64,000 nt of DNA from DATBLY01 sp963705545 (GCA_963705545.1 CAVPJX010000001.1:744001-808000); one strand, 5' to 3'; shown: positions 8,581 to 18,456, numbered from the stretch's first letter. Made by a program: numbers and translations. Notes: generated by a model from the letters alone, not told the origin.

Positions 8581-11271
8581 TCAGCCGGTGTTCTGCAGGC
8601 CGGCGGCGACCCCCTTCAGGGTGATCAGGGCCAGCTCGCGCGCCTGCCTACGATCGCCTGCCTCGGTCCCCGACCCGGTGCCCCCGGACGCTTCGGTCCG
8701 GAGGTCTTCGAGGGCCCGGAGCTGCAGGAACGAGAGCGCGTCCACGTACGGGTTGCGCAGGTCGATCACGTTGCGGAGCAGCGGCCGCCCGTCGAGCGGC
8801 CGCCCGTGTTCCGTGACGGCGAGCACGAGCCGCTCCGTGCGCTCGTGCTCTCGCTCGATCACCTCGGCCAGCTCCGGCCGTCCGCCGAGCTCCAGGTAAC
8901 GGCGGGCGATCACCGGCTCGCCCTTGGCCAGGCTGAGCTCGGCGTTCTCGAGGAGCCCGGCGAAGAAGGGCCAGGCGCCGGCCATCTCGCGGAGGCGCTC
9001 CGGACCGCCCGGCCGGCGGGCGATCGCCTCCAGGCCGCTGCCCAAGCCGAACCAGCCCGGGAGGTTCGCCCGGGTCTGGCTCCACGCGAACACCCACGGG
9101 ATCGCTCGCAGCGACGCGAGGTCGGGTTCGTCGGCCCGCCGGGCCGGACGCGAGCCGATGTCGAGCTCCGCGATCAGCTCCAAGGGAGTGGCGCGGACGA
9201 AGAACGACGCGAACCCATCGCGGGAGACGAGGTCGCGGTACGCCTGCTCCCCGGCGGCCGCCATCTCCTGCGCGGTATCGCCGAACCGCTCCCACGCGGG
9301 ATCGGAACCGCCATCCGCCGTCGACGCAACGATCGTCGCGTTGACCAATTGCTCCAGGTGCCGGCGCGCGATCTCGAGATCGCCGTACCGCGCGAAGGCC
9401 ACCTCGCCCTGCTCCGTCACCTTCAGGCGCCTGTCGACCGAGCCGGGCGCCTGCGCGAGCACCGCCCGGTTCGTCGGGCCTCCCCCACGGCCGACGGCCC
9501 CGCCGCGGCCGTGGAACAACGTGAGCTCGACCCGGTGACGACGCGCCCAGGCCGCCAAGGCGGCCTGGGCCCGGTAGAGCACGAGCGCCGCCGAGAGCAT
9601 CCCGATCTCCTTCGCGGAGTCGGAGTACCCGAGCATGACCTCCACGCGGCGGCCCCGCCGTTCCAGACGCGAGGCGACGTTCGGGAGCGCGAGCGCGCGG
9701 TCGAGGACCTCGGTCGCCGCCTCCAGGTCCGCCCGCGTCTCGAACAGCGGCACGACGTCGAGGTCGATCGCCCCGTCGGGCACCGCGGCGCGGGCCAGGG
9801 CGTGGACCGCGACGAGGTCGGCCGCATCCCGCGCACCGCTCACGACGTATCGGCGACACGCGTCCACGCCGAACCGCCATTGGATCGCCGACATCTCGCG
9901 CAACGTGTCCAGGGCGTCCGTCACGACCGCGGCGAGCTCGCCGTCCACCCGTAGCGGCGACTCCGAGAGCCGGTCCAGCTCGATCGCATCGCGCGCCGAA
10001 CCCGGGGCGAGCTCATCGAGCACCGCCTCGTGCACCAGCGCGTGCTGCCGGACCTCGAGCTCCGCCAGGTGGAAGCCGAACGTCTCGGCCTGCCACGCCA
10101 GGTGCTGCAGCTCTCCGTAGGCCAGCCGCGGCGCGCCCGCCTCGGCGAGCGAAGCCTGGATCGCGCGGAGATCGTCGAGGAACGGACCCGGCCCCGCGTA
10201 GGCATGCGCCCGCCCCGTCCGCGTGGCCGCCAGGCGGTCGGCGGCCATCAACAGCGCCCGCCGGTGCGGCGCATCCGGGAACCGCCGCGATAGGTCGCTC
10301 GCACGGGTGCCCATCTCTCGGTCGGCGCGCCGCAGGACGCCGCGCAGCTCGTCGCTCGGCGGGACGCGTCCGGCCTCTGCCGTCAGGCTGCGGGAGATCC
10401 GACGCGCGGCGGCCTCCAGGCCGAGCAGGACATGCTCGGACTGCACCTCCATCGTGCGCCGGGTCACCGCGGCCGTGACTTGGACGTTCCCGTCGCGGTC
10501 CCCGCCCGCCCAGCTCCCCCATCGCAGGAAGGGCCGCACCAGCGGAGGTCGTGCGCCCTCGTCGGGCGCGAGGGCCCGGTCGAGCTCGCGGTACACGAGC
10601 GGAGCGACCCGGAAGATCGTCTGATCGAACAGCGCCATCGTGGCGCGCACCTCGTCGAGCGGCTCGGGCCGCTTCGGCCGGAGCGGGTCGGTGGTCCACA
10701 GGACCGTGATCTCCTCGGCGAGTCGGCGCTCGGCCTCGGCGGACGACGACCGCGGGAGCCGCGGGGTCTCCAGCCGCTCGGCGAGCTCCGCGATCCGCCA
10801 CAGCGCATCCACCACCGAGCGACGCCTGGCCTCGGTGGGATGCGACGTGAGGACCGGGCGAACCTCCAACCGCTCGAGCATGCGGGCGAGGCCGTCGACG
10901 CCGACCGCCGCCCTGGCGTCGCGGACGGCGGCCTCGATCGAATCGTGCACGGGCTCGGGCGCGTGCCCGCGCTCGTGCAGCTCGCGGACGCGGTGCCGTT
11001 CCTCGGCCACGTTCACCAGCTGGAAGTAGACCGTGAACGCGCGCGCGACCTGGCACGCCCGCTCGGGCCGGAGCGTGGCGACCAGTTCCGACACCTCCTG
11101 TTGGCGCGCGGGTGACGGTCTGCGGCGCAGGGCGATCGTGGCGCGCCGGAGCCGCTCCACGTCGGCCAGCAGCTCTGCGCCGTCGCACTCCTCGATGACC
11201 CGGCCGAGGATCGTGGACAGCAGTCGGACCTGCCGTCGGAGTGTCTCCGGGATCCGGTCGGCGCCGGCCAC
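8581..11271 (-). CDS. ppc: Phosphoenolpyruvate carboxylase
   Basis: Carboxylates PEP with bicarbonate to give oxaloacetate, an anaplerotic step. The 896-residue protein carries catalytic His144 in VLTSHPTEA, the GGDRDGN motif, LFHGRGGAVGRGGG with the second catalytic histidine, and the conserved C-terminal QNTG. The GTG at 11269-11271 gives the family length; the frame stays open upstream through the neighbouring hydrolase but without homology. It starts 4 nt after that gene's stop, so it is probably the last gene of the ndk-hydrolase-ppc unit. Confidence 0.96.
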   Translation of the reverse strand: MAGADRIPETLRRQVRLLSTILGRVIEECDGAELLADVERLRRATIALRRRPSPARQQEVSELVATLRPERACQVARAFTVYFQLVNVAEERHRVRELHERGHAPEPVHDSIEAAVRDARAAVGVDGLARMLERLEVRPVLTSHPTEARRRSVVDALWRIAELAERLETPRLPRSSSAEAERRLAEEITVLWTTDPLRPKRPEPLDEVRATMALFDQTIFRVAPLVYRELDRALAPDEGARPPLVRPFLRWGSWAGGDRDGNVQVTAAVTRRTMEVQSEHVLLGLEAAARRISRSLTAEAGRVPPSDELRGVLRRADREMGTRASDLSRRFPDAPHRRALLMAADRLAATRTGRAHAYAGPGPFLDDLRAIQASLAEAGAPRLAYGELQHLAWQAETFGFHLAELEVRQHALVHEAVLDELAPGSARDAIELDRLSESPLRVDGELAAVVTDALDTLREMSAIQWRFGVDACRRYVVSGARDAADLVAVHALARAAVPDGAIDLDVVPLFETRADLEAATEVLDRALALPNVASRLERRGRRVEVMLGYSDSAKEIGMLSAALVLYRAQAALAAWARRHRVELTLFHGRGGAVGRGGGPTNRAVLAQAPGSVDRRLKVTEQGEVAFARYGDLEIARRHLEQLVNATIVASTADGGSDPAWERFGDTAQEMAAAGEQAYRDLVSRDGFASFFVRATPLELIAELDIGSRPARRADEPDLASLRAIPWVFAWSQTRANLPGWFGLGSGLEAIARRPGGPERLREMAGAWPFFAGLLENAELSLAKGEPVIARRYLELGGRPELAEVIEREHERTERLVLAVTEHGRPLDGRPLLRNVIDLRNPYVDALSFLQLRALEDLRTEASGGTGSGTEAGDRRQARELALITLKGVAAGLQNTG

Positions 11272-11275
11272 CGAC

Positions 11276-12925
11276 CTACGCCTCGAAGCTCCGGTACCAG
11301 GACCCGCCGTTGAACACGACCGCCACGGTCCGGCCCTCGATCTCCCCCTCGAACCGCACCCGCCGCGGATGCCACGCCTCGCCGACGGCGAACGAGCCGT
11401 CGTCGAGGGCCAGCAGCTCGGCCTCGCCCGCTTCGTCGCCGGCCTCGACCGGGAAGGCGATCGCCAGGCGGCCCTTGCGCAACGAGATCCGGATCGTGGG
11501 CGTCCACGGGTCGTTGCTCCGGTACAGCCCGACGTGCCCCACCCATCCCGCGGGCGGCTCGTCCGGCTCGGGCCCCGCGTACCGCTCCCCCCGGAACCAG
11601 TCGTCCCCATGGAGCGCCTCCACGATCGCGCCATCGACGTCGCGGCCGAACCGCAGCATCGAGTGCTCCAGGTCGGGATGCGGGAGGGCGAACTCGTCCG
11701 GAGGTTCGCGCTCGAGCGGGTCACGGTGCGCCGTCACGGAGATCCGGCCCAGCCGGATCCGCAACCCGCCTGCCTCCACCCCGACGTCCAACACGCGACC
11801 GTCGGGCGCGACGTACGTGCCCGCGTACCGATCGGCCCCGGGGATGGCGGTCGGCGACGGCGGGAGGAACGGCTCGGGCAGTTCGCCGCCCGCCAGGGCC
11901 GCGCGGACCGCCGCGAGCGCGTAGCCGGCTAGCTGCCTCTTCGAGCCCGATCCGTTCTGCAGGGCGACGCAGGCCAGTCCTTCGTCGGGCGAGGCCGCGA
12001 GCACCGCGGTGAACCCCACCATGCCGCCCGTGTGCGCGACCCATCTGTGGCCGTCGACCTGCGCCTCCCACAGGCCGTACGCGTAGGGCTCGCCATCGCC
12101 GAAGTCGCGTCCGCCGGACGACAGGAGATCGAAGCTCGCCTCGGACAGCAGCCGCTCCCCCGACGTGCGGTAGCCGCCGCGGTTCAGGAGCATCCGAGCG
12201 TAGGCGCTCATGTCGAGGACGTTCGAGACGATCGACCCGTCGGCGGTGTTGCTCTCGATCCACGTGGCCGGCGCGAGCGGATGGTGCAGCTGCGGTGGCC
12301 GGTCGGTGAAGATCGGCGCGTAGCCCGTCGCCTGCTCGGTCCGGACCGCATCCGTGATCGCCGCCTCGGTGGCCGTCATCTCGAGCGGATCGAGGATCCG
12401 TTCGCGCAGCAGGTCGTGGATCGGCGTCCCCGTCAGGTGTTCGAGGACGGCGCCGACGATCTTGTACCCGTCGTTCGAGTACCAGAACCGCTCGCCGGGC
12501 GGGAACGTGGGCGGGAGCTCGCGGAGCCGCCAGAGCGCGCCCAACCCGGTCGGCGCGTCCTCGGTCCCGATGGCGAGGCCGGACGTGTGCCGCAACAGGT
12601 GGTGCAAGGTGATCGGTCCGAACGGCTCGGGGAGCGCGAGCCAGGGCAGCAGCTCGTTCACCGACACATGCAGGTCGACCCGTCCCGCCTCGACCTCCTG
12701 CAAGAGGACGATCGACGCGAACGACTTCGAGATCGAGCCGATCTGGAACCGCGTCTCGGGCCGGACCGGCGTCCCGCTCGCGACGTCCGCGAAGCCGCGG
12801 ACCACCACCCCGAGGATCTCCTCGCGATCGGTAACCGCGAGGGCCAAGCCACCGGCGTGCGAGACGGGTAGGTGGTGCTCGACGCTCGTACCGATCCGGT
12901 CGAAGGCCTCGGCGAGCCCCGGCAC
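11276..12925 (-). CDS. Serine hydrolase, beta-lactamase / PBP4*-like family
   Basis: A class C beta-lactamase-fold serine hydrolase; most such proteins are esterases or D-amino-acid peptidases rather than drug-resistance enzymes. The 549-residue protein has the nucleophile motif SISK (Ser64, Lys67), the YSN tyrosine motif at about residue 150, and HTGG as the third motif at about 290-300. About 200 residues follow the catalytic domain in a beta-rich C-terminal part of the kind found in long PBP4*-like proteins. No signal peptide is seen, so a cytoplasmic location is likely. GTG start, 6 nt downstream of ndk. The substrate cannot be told. Confidence 0.85.
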   Translation of the reverse strand: MPGLAEAFDRIGTSVEHHLPVSHAGGLALAVTDREEILGVVVRGFADVASGTPVRPETRFQIGSISKSFASIVLLQEVEAGRVDLHVSVNELLPWLALPEPFGPITLHHLLRHTSGLAIGTEDAPTGLGALWRLRELPPTFPPGERFWYSNDGYKIVGAVLEHLTGTPIHDLLRERILDPLEMTATEAAITDAVRTEQATGYAPIFTDRPPQLHHPLAPATWIESNTADGSIVSNVLDMSAYARMLLNRGGYRTSGERLLSEASFDLLSSGGRDFGDGEPYAYGLWEAQVDGHRWVAHTGGMVGFTAVLAASPDEGLACVALQNGSGSKRQLAGYALAAVRAALAGGELPEPFLPPSPTAIPGADRYAGTYVAPDGRVLDVGVEAGGLRIRLGRISVTAHRDPLEREPPDEFALPHPDLEHSMLRFGRDVDGAIVEALHGDDWFRGERYAGPEPDEPPAGWVGHVGLYRSNDPWTPTIRISLRKGRLAIAFPVEAGDEAGEAELLALDDGSFAVGEAWHPRRVRFEGEIEGRTVAVVFNGGSWYRSFEA

Positions 12926-12931
12926 CGGCGG

Positions 12932-13342
12932 CTACCCCTCGGGGAAGAACAGGGCGAGCTCGCGCTCGGCCGATGCCCGGGAATCGCTGCCGTGCACCAC
13001 GTTCTCGCCGATCAGGATCGCGAGATCGCCGCGGATCGAGCCCGGCGGGGCCTGGACGGGGTCGGTTGGCCCCATCAGCGTTCGGCAGACCGTGATCGCC
13101 TGTTCTCCCGAGATCTTCGCCAATACGACGGGCCCCGACGTGATGAAGTCGACCAACTCGCCGAAGAACGCCTTGTCGACGTGCTCGCCGTAGTGCACCT
13201 CCGCCGTCGCTCGGTCGATCGTGGACAGGCGCATCGCGTCGATCCGCAGGCCCTTCGCCTCGACACGACGCAGGACCTCGCCGATCAGACCACGACGCAC
13301 GCCGTCGGGCTTGACGATCAGCAAGGTCGCTTCGATGGCCAT
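12932..13342 (-). CDS. ndk: Nucleoside diphosphate kinase
   Basis: Balances nucleoside triphosphate pools by phosphate transfer through a histidine. The 136-residue protein has the N-terminal KPDGVRRG motif and catalytic His117 in NVVHGSDS, and is of normal length. A GGAAGGA ribosome site lies about 12 nt before the ATG and a TATACT -10 box about 36 nt before it, so it probably has its own promoter and leads the serine hydrolase and ppc genes that follow closely. Confidence 0.97.
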   Translation of the reverse strand: MAIEATLLIVKPDGVRRGLIGEVLRRVEAKGLRIDAMRLSTIDRATAEVHYGEHVDKAFFGELVDFITSGPVVLAKISGEQAITVCRTLMGPTDPVQAPPGSIRGDLAILIGENVVHGSDSRASAERELALFFPEG

Positions 13343-13378
13343 CGGCTCTCTCGTTCCTTCCGGGCGGAGGGTCGCGTC

Positions 13379-13384
13379 AGTATA
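13379..13384 (-). promoter_or_regulatory. Predicted -10 box of ndk
   Basis: TATACT on the minus strand in the 54-nt gap upstream of ndk, giving a leader of roughly 30 nt that includes the GGAAGGA ribosome site. This is the best match to the classic -10 consensus in this part of the window. No -35 was recognised. Confidence 0.5.
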
Positions 13385-13396
13385 GGGACGGACCGG

Positions 13397-14359
13397 TCAG
13401 AGCCCGGCCGGAGGTGATCCGCCCGGCGGGGTCGGCCCGGCGGGCCGCGACCCGGTCGGCGGGGTCGGGACGGAGCCCGGATCCACGGCCGCGTCGAATC
13501 GCGCGATCGACGCGTCCATCGCCGAGAGCCGCTCCGCCAGCGTCTCGCCGAGTCCGCGGCGCGCCTCGGCGTCGCCCGGCGCCTCGTGCAGGAGAACCAC
13601 GCTCGAGCGCACGCCGTCGCTGGCCAGGAACAGATCCTGCGCCGCCGTTCGGGATGCGACGTCGGGCGCGTCGGTCTGGAGCTGGCGCAGACGCTCGCCG
13701 AGCGCGGTGAACGACGGCTCGACCTCGGCCCACAGGGTCGCGGGCAGCGCGGTCCCCGAGCGCAGGACGGGCAGCTCGGACGCGATCCTGCCATGCAGCG
13801 CGCGGGCGTCCGTCCCCACCGGCCGCGCCTGGACCCGCCAGGCCCCAACCGCCTTCCGCATCGACGACCGGCGTATGAGGAGCGCCGCGACGATGATCGC
13901 GACCACGAGGAGCGCGAGCAGGAGCCATGGCCACGGGAAGCTGGTGTCGGTCTGCGCGGCGCCCGAAGGGGTCGCACCCGTCTCGCCCGTCGGGGCGGTC
14001 GGCCCCGTAGGGCCGGTGGGTGAGGTGGGAGCCGTCGGGCCGGTGGCGCCCGTCTCGCCCGTCGGTGCGGTAGGGCCGGTCGGTGCCGTGGGCCCCGCGT
14101 TCCCGGTGTCGCCGGTCGGGGCGGTGGGTCCGGTCGGGGCCGTCGGACCCACGTTCCCCGTCTCGCCCGTCGGCGCGGTTGGCCCCGTCGGTGCGGCGGG
14201 CTCCTCACTCCGGCTCGGGAGCGAAGGCAACGAGGGCGAGACCGACGCCGAACCGATCGCGCTCGAGACCTGCGACCGGATCGCGTCGCGGCTCTCCTCG
14301 GAGCACGCCGTCTGCACGACCGAGACGACGAGGACCGCGACGAGCACCCAACGCCTCAT
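13397..14359 (-). CDS. Membrane protein with GPT-rich collagen-like repeats
   Basis: Unnamed family. The 320-residue protein starts with a hydrophobic export segment ending in VVQTAC, which may be a lipoprotein cysteine although the lipobox is poor. Residues 55-130 form about four 18-residue units built from GPT, APT and GET/GDT triplets. A membrane helix follows at about 143-164 (PWPWLLLALLVV), then a helical cytoplasmic domain and a proline/glycine-rich tail. The repeat is probably extracellular and threonine-rich, as in glycosylated bacterial collagen-like proteins. Ala replaces Gly in alternate triplets, so a true triple helix is doubtful. It lies between folC and ndk. Confidence 0.8.
   Translation of the reverse strand: MRRWVLVAVLVVSVVQTACSEESRDAIRSQVSSAIGSASVSPSLPSLPSRSEEPAAPTGPTAPTGETGNVGPTAPTGPTAPTGDTGNAGPTAPTGPTAPTGETGATGPTAPTSPTGPTGPTAPTGETGATPSGAAQTDTSFPWPWLLLALLVVAIIVAALLIRRSSMRKAVGAWRVQARPVGTDARALHGRIASELPVLRSGTALPATLWAEVEPSFTALGERLRQLQTDAPDVASRTAAQDLFLASDGVRSSVVLLHEAPGDAEARRGLGETLAERLSAMDASIARFDAAVDPGSVPTPPTGSRPAGPTPPGGSPPAGL
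13970..14197 (-). repeat. In-frame 54-bp tandem repeats coding GPT/APT units
   Basis: About four copies of a 54-bp unit encode the pattern GPTAPTGPTAPTGETGNV with small changes in the last three residues (NV, NA, AT). The copies are in frame and differ mostly by single codons, as expected from slippage or recombination within a coding repeat. Copy number is likely to vary between strains. Confidence 0.8.
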
Positions 14360-14435
14360 GGGCCCGATGATGCCACCATCCGCCGTGAGGTGTCCTGGGA
14401 CGGGTGCCGGGATCCGTCGACGTCGGCGCGAGGCG

Positions 14436-15737
14436 TCACCCGGGTCGGAGGATCGCGAGGGCCTCGCCGACGGTGAACAGCGACCCCGTCACCACGATCG
14501 CGTCGCCCGGGTCTGCCGCGCCGCGGGCCACCTCGATCGCGGCGGCAAGCGCGGGGAGCTCCTCGACGCGCGCGGCACCGGATGCCCGCGCGGCCCGCGC
14601 GACCACGACCGGCTCGGCGCTGCGCGCGCCCTCGTACCGCGTGGCGTACGCGACATCGGCGAGGGCCGCGAGCGGCGCGACGACGCCGCCGACGTCCTTG
14701 TTCGCGCTCACGGCGAGGATCACGTGGAGACGGTCCCAGACGAACGAGTTCGTCAGCGCATCCGCCAGCGCGCCGGCGCCGGCCGGGTTGTGCGCGCCGT
14801 CGACCACGATCAACGGCGCCGACCCCACGACCTCGAGCCGCCCGGGGACGCGGACCGCGGCGAGCGCGTCGCGCACCGCATCGGCGTCGAGCGCCTGGCC
14901 CGTCAGGGCCTCGACCGCAACGAGACCGGCGGCCGCGTTCTGCACCGCGTACGTGCCGAAGAGCGGCAGGTACAGCTCGTCGTAGCGACCGTGGATCCCG
15001 CGCAGCGCGAACGTCTGTCCGCGGACCGCGCCGAGCGCGTCCTCGACCTCCCACTCCACACCTTCATGGAGGAGTCGCGCCCCGACCTCCCGAGCCTGCC
15101 GGTCGAGGACCGCCGACGCCGCGTCATGGTCCTGCTCACGCACGACGGCGATCGTCGCGGGCTTCAGGATCCCCGCCTTCTCGGTGGCGATGTCCGCGAT
15201 CTCCGGGCCGAGCTCCGCGACGTGATCCAGGTCGATCGGCGTGATCACGGCGACCTGGCCGGCCACCAGGTTCGTGGCGTCCCAACCCCCTCCCATCCCC
15301 ACCTCGAACACGCCCAGATCGACGGGCCGATCGGCGAACCACAGGAACGCGAGCGCCGTCAGCGCCTCGAAGTACGTGACGCGCCCGTCGTCGCCGGCGT
15401 CGACGTGCTGGAGGTACGGCAGGAGATGCTCGTACTCCTCGGCGAACCCCTCCTCGCTGATGTCCTCGCCGCACACCGACAGCCGCTCCCGCACCGAGCG
15501 CAGGTGCGGCGAGACGAACAGACCCGTGCGGATCCCCACCCCGCACGCGGTCGCCGTGGCCACCCGAGCGGCGGTCGACTTGCCGTTCGTCCCCGTGACG
15601 TGGATCGTCGGGTACGTCAACTGGGGATCGTCCATCAGGGACGCCAGACGGGCGATGCGCGTCAGGCTGGGCCCCGGCATCGACTCCGGCTGCCGCCCGT
15701 CGAGATCGGCGAGCGCCTCGGCGAGATCCATCGCCAC
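14436..15737 (-). CDS. folC: Bifunctional folylpolyglutamate / dihydrofolate synthase
   Basis: Adds glutamate to folates and may also make dihydrofolate from dihydropteroate. The 433-residue Mur-ligase-type protein has the ATP-binding loop VTGTNGKST at about residues 47-55, the YFEALTALAF segment that follows the dihydropteroate site, and the HNPAG motif of the C-terminal domain. Start is GTG 15737, or an ATG two codons later. It begins 6 nt after valS, the common valS-folC order of Gram-positive and actinobacterial genomes. Confidence 0.94.
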   Translation of the reverse strand: MAMDLAEALADLDGRQPESMPGPSLTRIARLASLMDDPQLTYPTIHVTGTNGKSTAARVATATACGVGIRTGLFVSPHLRSVRERLSVCGEDISEEGFAEEYEHLLPYLQHVDAGDDGRVTYFEALTALAFLWFADRPVDLGVFEVGMGGGWDATNLVAGQVAVITPIDLDHVAELGPEIADIATEKAGILKPATIAVVREQDHDAASAVLDRQAREVGARLLHEGVEWEVEDALGAVRGQTFALRGIHGRYDELYLPLFGTYAVQNAAAGLVAVEALTGQALDADAVRDALAAVRVPGRLEVVGSAPLIVVDGAHNPAGAGALADALTNSFVWDRLHVILAVSANKDVGGVVAPLAALADVAYATRYEGARSAEPVVVARAARASGAARVEELPALAAAIEVARGAADPGDAIVVTGSLFTVGEALAILRPG

Positions 15738-15743
15738 GCGCCG

Positions 15744-18401
15744 CTATCCGAGCTCGGCGAGCTGCTCGTCCAGCTCGGCGAGCCGCTGCGTGGCCCGCTC
15801 GACGCGCTCGCGCTCCCGCTCGACGACCTCCGGGGCCGCCTTCGCGCGGAACCCTTCGTTCGCGAGCTTCGCCCGGGAGCGCTCGAGCTGCGTGGATGCC
15901 TCGTCCCGCTCGCGGAGCAAGCGGGAGCGTTCCTCGTCGACGTCGAAGAGGCCGGGGGGGAGGCTCACCCATCCCGCCGGGATCGAGACGCCGGTCCACC
16001 CGTTCGACCGCTCGCCGGAGACGTCCGTCACGGTGAACGGCGACACGCCGGCCAACCGCTCGACGCGCTCGGCGAGCGACGCAACCACCTCGAGCTCGGA
16101 CGCCGGGACGCCGGCCACCGCCTCGAAGCGCGCCGTCGACGCGAGCCGGTGCCGCGAACGGAACTGCCGGACCGCCGTGATCACGTCCTGCACGATCACG
16201 AACGACCCTGCGGCCTCCGGATCGCGATGTTCCTGCACCGGCTCAGGCCATGCCGCGACGGCGATCGACCCCTCGCCGCCGGCGAATCGCTGCCAGATCT
16301 CCTCGGTGATGAACGGCATCGTCGGATGGAGCAGCCGCAGGGTTCGCTCGAACACCCACGCGAGGACCGCCGCCGCGTCGCCCCGGTCCTTCTCGTCGTC
16401 CCCGTCGAGCCGGCCCTTCTGCATCTCCAGGCCCCAGTCGCAGAACTCCGACCAGAGGAACCGGTGCAGGGCTTGGGCGGCATCCGCGAACAGGTAGCGA
16501 TCGAGCGCCCCATCCACCTCCGCGAGGAGCGACTCGTGCCGCGCGAGGAGCCACCGATCGACGAGCGTCCATCGTTCCCGGGGAGGCAGCTCGGGCGCGC
16601 CTCCTGGATACGCGCGGAAGATCAGCCGGGCCGCGTTCCAGATCTTGTTCGCGAAGTTCCGCCCGCCCTCGATCGAGTCCACCGACAGCGGGATGTCCTG
16701 CTGGCCACCGGTCGCCGCCCGTGCGAGCGAGAACCGGAGCGCGTCGGCGCCGAACCGGTCGATCATCTCCATCGGATCGATCACGTTGCCGAGCGACTTC
16801 GACATCTTGCGACCGTGCGCGTCGCGGACGAGCCCGTGGATCGCCGCGTGGCGGAACGGGACGTCGCCCATGAACGATAGCCCGGACATCACCATGCGGG
16901 CGACCCACAGGTAGAGGATCTCGTAGCCCGTCACCAGGACCGCGTTCGGGTAGAACGTGCGCAGGTCCTCCGTGTCGTCCGGCCACCCCAGGGTGGAGAA
17001 CGGCCAGAGCTGGGAGGAGAACCACGTATCCAGGACGTCGGGATCCTGCTCGAGCGCGGCCGATCCGCAGATCGCGCACCCCGCGGGGTCCTCCCTCGCG
17101 ACCGTCACGTGGCCGTCCGGGCAGTACCAGGCTGGGATGCGGTGCCCCCACCAGAGCTGGCGCGAGATGTTCCAGTCGCGGAGGTTCTCCATCCAGGCCA
17201 CGTAGGGCTTCGTCCACCGCTCCGGCCAGAACGTCAGGCGATCGTCGAGTGCGACCTCCCGCGCGGGCTCCTTCAGCCGATCCACCGCCACGAACCACTG
17301 CAGGCCCGAGATCCAGGGCTCGATCTCGCTGTGACAGCGGTAGCAGTGACCGACGGAGTGGAGGTACGGACGCTCCTCGCTCACGATCGCGCCGAGCTTC
17401 ATCAGCGCCTCCCGGACGGCCGAGCGTGCGTCGTACCGGTTGAGGCCGTAGAACTCCTCGGCGGCGTGCTCGTTGATCGTGGCGTCCGGGCCGAAGACGT
17501 TCATCAGCGGCAGGCCTGTCCGCTGCGCGATCTCGAAGTCGTTCGGGTCGTGAGCCGGCGTGACCTTGACCGCGCCGGTCCCGAAGTCGCGGTCGACGAG
17601 CGCGTCGGCCACGATCGGGATGTCGCGGCCGTCGAACGGGTGCCGGACGGTCCTGCCGAGGAGCGGCCGGTACCGCTCGTCGTCGGGGTTCACGGCGATC
17701 CCCGTGTCCCCGAGCATCGTTTCGAGGCGAGTCGTGGCTACGTCGATCGACCCGCTGCCGTCGGAGAGCTCGTAGCGGAACGTGACGAGCTCGCCCTCGA
17801 CCTCCTCGTGCACGACCTCGGAGTCGGAGAGACCGGTCTGGTCCGTCGGGCACCAGTTCACGAGGCGCTCCCCCCGATAGATCAACCCGTCGTCGTACCA
17901 GCGGACGAACGCCTCGCGGACCGCGCGTGAAAGGCCCTCGTCCATCGTGAACCGCTCGCGTGACCAGTCGCACGAACAGCCCAGGCGTTTGATCTGCTCG
18001 ACGATCTGGCCCCCGTAGGACTCCTTCCACCTCCAGACCCGGTCGATGAACGCCTCGCGCCCGAGCTCCAGCCGGTCGATCCCCTCCTTACGGAGCTCCC
18101 GCTCCACGACCACCTGCGTCGCGATCCCCGCGTGGTCCATCCCCGGGAGCCAGAGGGCCTCGTAACCCTGCATCCGCGCCCGGCGGATCAGCAGGTCCTG
18201 GATCGTGTCCCCGAGGGCGTGCCCGACGTGGAGACGCCCGGTCACGTTCGGGGGCGGGATCACGATGCAGTACGGCTCCTTCCCGGAGCCAGGATCGGCC
18301 CGGAAGATGCCTCGGTCGAGCCACTCGACGGCCCAGCGCGGCTCGACCTCGGACGGGTCATACTGGGGGGCCATCTCGGGTCGGCTCGCCTGCTCGGACA
18401 C
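15744..18401 (-). CDS. valS: Valyl-tRNA synthetase
   Basis: Charges tRNA-Val and edits mischarged threonine. The 885-residue class I synthetase has the PPPNVTGRLHVGHAL signature (HIGH motif), an editing domain around residues 210-330, the KMSKS motif in GRKMSKSLGNV and a C-terminal coiled coil rich in Glu, Arg and Leu (about 820-885), all in the usual order. The GTG at 18401 was chosen because TACACT ends 7 nt before it, giving a leaderless transcript; ATG 18374 is the alternative. No T-box leader is possible with this start site. Confidence 0.96.
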   Translation of the reverse strand: MSEQASRPEMAPQYDPSEVEPRWAVEWLDRGIFRADPGSGKEPYCIVIPPPNVTGRLHVGHALGDTIQDLLIRRARMQGYEALWLPGMDHAGIATQVVVERELRKEGIDRLELGREAFIDRVWRWKESYGGQIVEQIKRLGCSCDWSRERFTMDEGLSRAVREAFVRWYDDGLIYRGERLVNWCPTDQTGLSDSEVVHEEVEGELVTFRYELSDGSGSIDVATTRLETMLGDTGIAVNPDDERYRPLLGRTVRHPFDGRDIPIVADALVDRDFGTGAVKVTPAHDPNDFEIAQRTGLPLMNVFGPDATINEHAAEEFYGLNRYDARSAVREALMKLGAIVSEERPYLHSVGHCYRCHSEIEPWISGLQWFVAVDRLKEPAREVALDDRLTFWPERWTKPYVAWMENLRDWNISRQLWWGHRIPAWYCPDGHVTVAREDPAGCAICGSAALEQDPDVLDTWFSSQLWPFSTLGWPDDTEDLRTFYPNAVLVTGYEILYLWVARMVMSGLSFMGDVPFRHAAIHGLVRDAHGRKMSKSLGNVIDPMEMIDRFGADALRFSLARAATGGQQDIPLSVDSIEGGRNFANKIWNAARLIFRAYPGGAPELPPRERWTLVDRWLLARHESLLAEVDGALDRYLFADAAQALHRFLWSEFCDWGLEMQKGRLDGDDEKDRGDAAAVLAWVFERTLRLLHPTMPFITEEIWQRFAGGEGSIAVAAWPEPVQEHRDPEAAGSFVIVQDVITAVRQFRSRHRLASTARFEAVAGVPASELEVVASLAERVERLAGVSPFTVTDVSGERSNGWTGVSIPAGWVSLPPGLFDVDEERSRLLRERDEASTQLERSRAKLANEGFRAKAAPEVVERERERVERATQRLAELDEQLAELG

Positions 18402-18407
18402 GCGCGC

Positions 18408-18413
18408 AGTGTA
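18408..18413 (-). promoter_or_regulatory. Leaderless -10 box of valS
   Basis: TACACT on the minus strand, followed by six bases and the GTG at 18401. Transcription would begin at or next to the start codon. Same layout as the other leaderless promoters listed. No clear -35. Confidence 0.45.
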
Positions 18414-18456
18414 CGGAGCGCGGCCTTCGACCGGCCCATGCACGAAGGAGGAGCGG

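Noticed and set aside
18401..18456. T-box or other leader upstream of valS
   Set aside because: The gap is 55 nt and the start fits a leaderless transcript, leaving no room for a T-box.
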